A stretch of 10,469 nt of DNA. Source: Eubacteriales bacterium. GTDB taxonomy: Bacteria; Bacillota; Clostridia; Oscillospirales; CAG-272. The stretch spans positions 1 to 10,469 of the forward strand of contig JAQVWU010000066.1 in NCBI GenBank assembly GCA_028709565.1, read 5' to 3'. Of this stretch, positions 6,878 to 10,469 are shown piece after piece. Position 1 is the first letter of the stretch. The number at the start of each line of letters is the position of its first letter. The notes under the pieces are model-generated. The model did not search any database. It worked only from the letters and a program-made list of their open reading frames with translations, and was not told where the DNA came from. The position numbers and the translations under genes were made by a program.

Positions 6878-6906
6878 ATTGTATCACAGATATAAAAAAT
6901 TGTCAA
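6878..6906 (-). promoter_or_regulatory. Sigma-70/sigma-A promoter of the aromatic operon
   Basis: On the minus strand a consensus -35 TTGACA (6906-6901), a 17-bp spacer (6900-6884) and a -10 TACAAT (6883-6878, one base from TATAAT) form a near-perfect housekeeping promoter. The sequence just upstream (about 6907-6950) is A/T-rich and could act as an UP element. Transcription should start near 6871, about 25 nt before the leader ATG. The promoter lies 46 bp after the stop of the preceding gene and makes the aromatic operon independent of it. Confidence 0.9.
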
Positions 6907-6951
6907 TACTTATTATTAGAAATATTTGGTGTGTATGAATATGAGAAAAAA

Positions 6952-8193
6952 TTAACAATTGAGCCGGCATATGTTTTCCGCGGCTGTCAGGATTCCCAGC
7001 TTGCCGCTCTCATAGGTTAATCCGCCCTGCAGAAATACCGTATACGGAGGCCGCAAGGGACCGTCGGCGGATAATTCGATGGACGCCCCCTGTATGAATG
7101 TCCCCGCGGCCATAATCACTTGGTCGTTGTAGCCCGGCATATCCCATGGTTCCGGATCGACAAAAGCGTCTACCGGAGAACCTTTTTGAATACCCCGGCA
7201 GAAATCGATCAGCAGTTGCGGGCTTCCCAATATAACCGACTGTATAATATCACTGCGTTTTGAATCCCAGGCGGGGTCAACTGTGTAACCCAGGGCGTGA
7301 AAAACATACGCGGCGAAGTGCGCGGTTTTAAGAGCCTGCGCCGTCACATGGGGAGCCAGAAAAAAACCCTGAAACATGCTTTTCATCTGGCCCAGGGAGG
7401 CGCCAGCTTCACTCCCTACACCGGGAGCGGTTAAACGATATCCCGCCAGTTCAACGGCACGCGCCGAGCCGGCGAGATAACCGCCTGATTCGGCAAGCCC
7501 GCCCCCCGGATTCTTTATCAGAGAACCGATAAGCAAATCCGCGCCGGGTTCGCTCTCTTCGGTAAATTCTCCGTAACAGTTATCCACCACCACAAAAGCG
7601 TCGGAATGCGCCCGCACATATGAAGTGATATCGTTGATTTCACTTACAGTCAGCGTACGCCTGTTTGAATAGCCCTTTGAGCGCTGTATATAGACCACCC
7701 TGACATTTTTATCGAGGGCATGGGAAAGGTCGCCGTCGAGCTCCGTTTGGCGGTATTTTATGCCGAAATCACGCAGCGAGCCGTCGCCCGGTGTCCCCGA
7801 AATACCGATAACCTCTTCCAGCGTATCGTAAGGCTTACCGGTGACCGACAGCAAAACGTCACCCGGCCGCAGCAGGCCGAAAAGACCGATTGTCAGCGCG
7901 TGGGTTCCGCTTACTATATGCGGACGTACAATCGCGGCCTTGCAGCCGAAAACGCGCGCGTATATGCGGTCCAGCGTATCCCGTCCGCGGTCGCCGTAAC
8001 CGTAACCCGACGAAGGCGCGAAGCAGCTATCGGAAACCCTTTCTTCTTTGAAGGCTTCGGCAACCCTCGCTGTGTTTATAAAGGCGGAGGCATCGATTCT
8101 GTTATATACTTCACCCAGAGACTTTTCCGCCTCGGATGCGATTTTTAATATTCTGTCGGAGAAACCGGGGAAATTTAAACTCTGTTTATGCAT
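6952..8193 (-). CDS. PLP-dependent enzyme, YnbB / aluminum-resistance (methionine gamma-lyase-like) family
   Basis: A fold-type I PLP enzyme related to Cys/Met metabolism lyases and usually annotated as methionine gamma-lyase or aluminum resistance protein; the true substrate is not established for most members. The 413 residues show GYGYGDRGRDTLDRIYA (63-79), RPHIVSGTHAL (90-100), GKPYDTLEEVIG (119-130), VVDNCYGEF (202-210, D204 likely contacts the PLP ring nitrogen), SLIKNPGGGLA (224-234, K227 the likely Schiff-base lysine), APHVTAQALK (280-289) and GTFIQGASIELSADGP (364-379). These closely resemble B. subtilis YnbB as I recall it. The ATG overlaps the end of the upstream M42 peptidase gene by 8 bp and has no clear Shine-Dalgarno, so it probably depends on translational coupling. 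The stop lies just before the aromatic promoter, with no obvious terminator between them. A role in sulfur amino acid breakdown is inference. Confidence 0.88.
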   Translation of the reverse strand: MHKQSLNFPGFSDRILKIASEAEKSLGEVYNRIDASAFINTARVAEAFKEERVSDSCFAPSSGYGYGDRGRDTLDRIYARVFGCKAAIVRPHIVSGTHALTIGLFGLLRPGDVLLSVTGKPYDTLEEVIGISGTPGDGSLRDFGIKYRQTELDGDLSHALDKNVRVVYIQRSKGYSNRRTLTVSEINDITSYVRAHSDAFVVVDNCYGEFTEESEPGADLLIGSLIKNPGGGLAESGGYLAGSARAVELAGYRLTAPGVGSEAGASLGQMKSMFQGFFLAPHVTAQALKTAHFAAYVFHALGYTVDPAWDSKRSDIIQSVILGSPQLLIDFCRGIQKGSPVDAFVDPEPWDMPGYNDQVIMAAGTFIQGASIELSADGPLRPPYTVFLQGGLTYESGKLGILTAAENICRLNC

Positions 8194-9190
8194 TGTTCAG
8201 GTCATAAGCCAGCAGGGCGGAGGTGAGCGCGGCACAGGCGTCGGCGTCGTTGAGGTCTATGGTTTCAACTCCGCTGTGGATATAGCGTGTCGGTATTGAA
8301 ATACAACAGGCCAGAGTTCCCGAACCGCTCAGCTGCATGGACGCGGTGTCGGTTCCGCCGCTTTCCAGTATCTCCATCTGGTGTTTGATTTTATTGTCTT
8401 TGGCGAGCTTTTTCAGCAATTCGACTACAACACTGTCGCAGATTACCGAGGCGTCCTTTATTTTGATAGCCGCGCCGTCCCCCAGTTTTACCGCCATAGG
8501 TTTGGCTCCCTGGGTGTCACCTGTACCGGTAACATCCAGCGCAACAGCCCAGTCGGGCATTATGCCGTATGCCGAGGTTTTTGATCCGCGCAGGCCGACT
8601 TCCTCCTGAACGGTAAAAACAAAGTAGGTATCATTCGCGATGTTTTCAGCCGAGACAAGCGCTTTTATCATTACGGCACAGCCTATTTTGTCATCCATCG
8701 GGTGGCCGGAGATACGCCGGTGCATCAGCCGGTCCAGACGCGATTCATAAACGGCGGTATCCCCTATCTTTATTTTGCTTTCGGCGTCTTTTTTATTGAA
8801 GGCGCCGATGTCTATTACGACTTTACCGGCATTCCATTCATTTGCGCTTACATTCGCTTCCGGAACGAGAATCCCTTTTATACCGTTGTCAAAGAGGATG
8901 TTGCCGTAAGCGGAGGCACCCCAGTTAATTCCGCCAATCTGCGAAACACGGATAAAACCGTTATCCTCAATATGTGTAACGATAAATCCGATTTCATCCA
9001 TATGGGCTGCCAGCATTAATTTTTTTGCGTTTTCAGCCGACCCTTTTTTATAAGCAATAAGATTGCCCAGATTGTCATAATATACATTGTCCACATGTTG
9101 GGATATCTCGTTTTTGATTATTTCACCGACCGAACGCTCCCTGCCCGACACCGAGGGGGACTTGATAAGCTTTTTCATTAAATTATACAT
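8186..9190 (-). CDS. M42 family metallo-aminopeptidase (TET/CelM-like)
   Basis: Cytoplasmic dinuclear-metal aminopeptidase of the family that forms dodecameric tetrahedral (TET) particles and trims peptides. The 334 residues carry every expected site. Metal ligands are H63 (AAHMDE), D166 (HPMDDKIG), E197, D219 (ALDVTGTGD) and H305 (RYIHSG). E196 of QEEVG is the catalytic base and D65 assists H63. Ligand order and spacing follow the Pyrococcus TET enzymes. The region about 70-155 should form the small dimerization domain. The ATG has a good Shine-Dalgarno, AGGGAG, 7 nt upstream, and lies 32 nt after the preceding M42 gene. Older labels such as endoglucanase or cellulase M for this family are misleading; peptidase is the better call. 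Peptide preference cannot be read from the sequence. Confidence 0.93.
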   Translation of the reverse strand: MYNLMKKLIKSPSVSGRERSVGEIIKNEISQHVDNVYYDNLGNLIAYKKGSAENAKKLMLAAHMDEIGFIVTHIEDNGFIRVSQIGGINWGASAYGNILFDNGIKGILVPEANVSANEWNAGKVVIDIGAFNKKDAESKIKIGDTAVYESRLDRLMHRRISGHPMDDKIGCAVMIKALVSAENIANDTYFVFTVQEEVGLRGSKTSAYGIMPDWAVALDVTGTGDTQGAKPMAVKLGDGAAIKIKDASVICDSVVVELLKKLAKDNKIKHQMEILESGGTDTASMQLSGSGTLACCISIPTRYIHSGVETIDLNDADACAALTSALLAYDLNNA

Positions 9191-9222
9191 TTATTATCTC
9201 CCTATTTTATTTTTATGTTATT

Positions 9223-10281
9223 CTATATTGTTATGGTCATGTCTTTTATCATTGCGTAAACCAAATCGATAGCCGCAAAATAATCATCGGTGTTGACGGC
9301 GTTGGAGGGCGAGTGAACATAACGGCAGGGTGCTGACAGGGCGCAGATACGCACGCCGGATTTCGACTTTTGGATATGCGCCGCGTCGTTGCTGCCTGAA
9401 ACGTATCGTTTCAGCTGATATTTTATATTATGCTTATCTCCCGTTTTTATGGCAAAGTCAATCAGTTCCCGGTCGTATATTGTGCCGTTGTCAATCAGGG
9501 AGATTACCATACCACCGCCCGTTTTGGCGACAACGGCGTTCTCCGGAACGTCCGCAATATCGGCTACGGCGGTAGCCTCAATTACCAGGGCTATGTCTGG
9601 TGATACGGAATAAGCCGCCGTGATTGCGCCCGCTTTGCCTATCTCCTCACGTGTAGAAAAAACACAGTATAGGTCAAACTCCGGACGGTATCCGGTTTCA
9701 TTCAGCCGCCGTAGTACTTCGATAATGACACTGCAGCCAAACCGATTATCCAGCGCCTTCGCGCGCATCATTTTGTTGCCGTACAGCACAAAATCGCTGA
9801 CAAAGGTACCGAAATCACCCGGCTTTACATATTCTTCGGCTTCTTCTTTATTTTTCGCGCCGATATCAACATACATTTTATCCACGGGCGTGGTTTCGCG
9901 CCGCTCGCTCTCACTTTGCTGATGGATTGCCTTGGACGCCACAATACCATGTATTGATTTTGTTTCATCGCCAAAGACAACACGTCTGCCGCAGATTACG
10001 CGGGGGTCAATGCCGCCGACATTGCAAAAATGGATATAACCGTCATCGTCTATGTGAGTCACCATAAATCCGACTTCATCCATATGGGCGCAGATCATTA
10101 TACGTTTGTCCGACAACCCCGTGCCTTTATACAATGCGATTATATTGCCGAGTTTGTCTTTTTTTATATCATCGCATAAACCGTTGATGTTTCCGATTAT
10201 AATTTTTGCCGCGTTGTCCTCACAGCCCGACGGTCCGAAGGCGCCGCATAACTGCCTGAGTAAATCTAACCGTTCATCCAT
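9223..10281 (-). CDS. M42 family metallo-aminopeptidase, second paralogue
   Basis: Same fold and role as its downstream neighbour: a cytoplasmic TET-type aminopeptidase. The 352 residues show H66 (CAHMDEVGF), D178 (KALDNRFG), the E212-E213 pair (TREEIG) and H323 (RYVHSP). The fifth ligand position is E235 (VIEATAVAD) rather than Asp; a Glu there is, as far as I recall, common in one M42 subgroup, so activity is not in doubt. The insertion around residues 118-133 is rich in charged residues and Ser/Gln and is longer than in the neighbour, in the region expected to shape the dimer interface. The start has AAAGGGGGG about 10 nt upstream and overlaps the previous gene's end by 16 bp, implying cotranscription. 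The two full paralogues are clearly diverged, so this is not a recent duplication. Confidence 0.93.
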   Translation of the reverse strand: MDERLDLLRQLCGAFGPSGCEDNAAKIIIGNINGLCDDIKKDKLGNIIALYKGTGLSDKRIMICAHMDEVGFMVTHIDDDGYIHFCNVGGIDPRVICGRRVVFGDETKSIHGIVASKAIHQQSESERRETTPVDKMYVDIGAKNKEEAEEYVKPGDFGTFVSDFVLYGNKMMRAKALDNRFGCSVIIEVLRRLNETGYRPEFDLYCVFSTREEIGKAGAITAAYSVSPDIALVIEATAVADIADVPENAVVAKTGGGMVISLIDNGTIYDRELIDFAIKTGDKHNIKYQLKRYVSGSNDAAHIQKSKSGVRICALSAPCRYVHSPSNAVNTDDYFAAIDLVYAMIKDMTITI

Positions 10282-10469
10282 TTGGAAAGTCCCCCCTTTA
10301 TAAATCCCGCAACCAGCTTGGCGGTATCCGACACATCGTCAAGTGAAATCACTTCGCTGTAGGTATGCATGTTTTTTAGCGGTATGCCTATTAAAACCGT
10401 AGGTATACCGCCGCGGGACAGCGGTATGTGATTGGCATCGGAACCGGTATCGACGGCCTCCACTATGGT
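10266..10469 (-). CDS. M42 family aminopeptidase, C-terminal part (cut by window edge)
   Basis: Only the last 67 or so residues are present; the frame stays open through the right edge of the window, so this is a truncated view and not a short gene. The segment DTGSDANHIPLSRGGIPT followed by VLIGIPLKNMHTYSE is the M42 C-terminal block: the Gly/Ser-Asp-Ala turn and, after IP, the histidine of NMHTYSE that serves as the last metal ligand (the neighbours have RYIHS or RYVHS). It is a third M42 paralogue, and its NMHTYSE signature sets it apart from the other two. A GTG at 10463 is an internal codon, not a start. It overlaps the next gene by 16 bp. Confidence 0.85.
   Translation of the reverse strand, partial: TIVEAVDTGSDANHIPLSRGGIPTVLIGIPLKNMHTYSEVISLDDVSDTAKLVAGFIKGGLSKWMNG

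Noticed and set aside
6663..6951. T-box riboswitch before aroF
   Set aside because: No T-box consensus sequence, specifier-loop or stem I architecture is seen; the leader peptide and attenuator explain the region.
7720..8148. 142-codon + strand open frame opposite the PLP enzyme
   Set aside because: Antisense shadow of a strongly conserved coding region.
1..10469. CRISPR arrays, insertion sequences, att sites, phage or defence genes
   Set aside because: No spaced direct repeats, transposase or integrase frames, or terminal inverted repeats were seen; all long frames are accounted for by metabolic genes.

Overview
The window looks like a chromosomal segment of an anaerobic Clostridia-type Firmicute, probably from a metagenome or an uncultured lineage. 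The evidence is the low-to-moderate GC content, Gram-positive-style Shine-Dalgarno sequences, a 116-nt 5S rRNA that aligns without gaps to the Bacillus/Clostridium form through its 5' third, a type I-beta DAHP synthase, and M42 peptidases beside an aluminum-resistance/methionine-gamma-lyase-like protein. This placement is inference. No species is claimed.

Layout. At the left edge (10-125, + strand) lies a complete 5S rRNA gene, presumably the end of an rRNA operon, closed by a strong intrinsic terminator (134-181). Everything else is on the minus strand and converges on that terminator. Read in the direction of transcription (right to left), the first block is three consecutive M42 aminopeptidase genes: one cut by the window edge (10266-10469), then 9223-10281 and 8186-9190. 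A PLP enzyme of the YnbB/aluminum-resistance family (6952-8193) overlaps the last of them. A 289-bp gap then holds a regulatory leader. After it comes a six-gene aromatic amino acid operon: aroF (DAHP synthase), tyrA, aroB, aroA, aroC and pheA (chorismate mutase-prephenate dehydratase). Most junctions are 4-bp ATGA overlaps.

The most interesting element is the leader at about 6695-6906. It has a textbook promoter (TTGACA, 17 bp, TACAAT), a 31-codon leader peptide that is too short for usual gene calling and contains the run YYYFYFTFY (8 of 9 residues Tyr or Phe), a 14-bp hairpin over those codons, a candidate antiterminator that overlaps the leader stop codon, and a perfect 12-bp GC-rich stem followed by six T, all before aroF. 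This is the full architecture of ribosome-mediated transcription attenuation that senses charged tRNA-Tyr and tRNA-Phe together. It fits an operon that makes the shared trunk to chorismate plus both the Tyr and Phe branches. Firmicute aromatic genes are better known for T-box or TRAP control, so this arrangement merits a closer look.

Pathway logic: AroF condenses PEP and erythrose-4-phosphate, AroB makes 3-dehydroquinate, AroA makes EPSP and AroC makes chorismate. PheA and TyrA then split the flow toward phenylalanine and tyrosine. Genes for the middle steps (aroD, aroE, aroK) are not in this window. Feedback control is probably built into AroF (N-terminal ferredoxin-like domain) and PheA (C-terminal ACT domain), on top of the attenuator.
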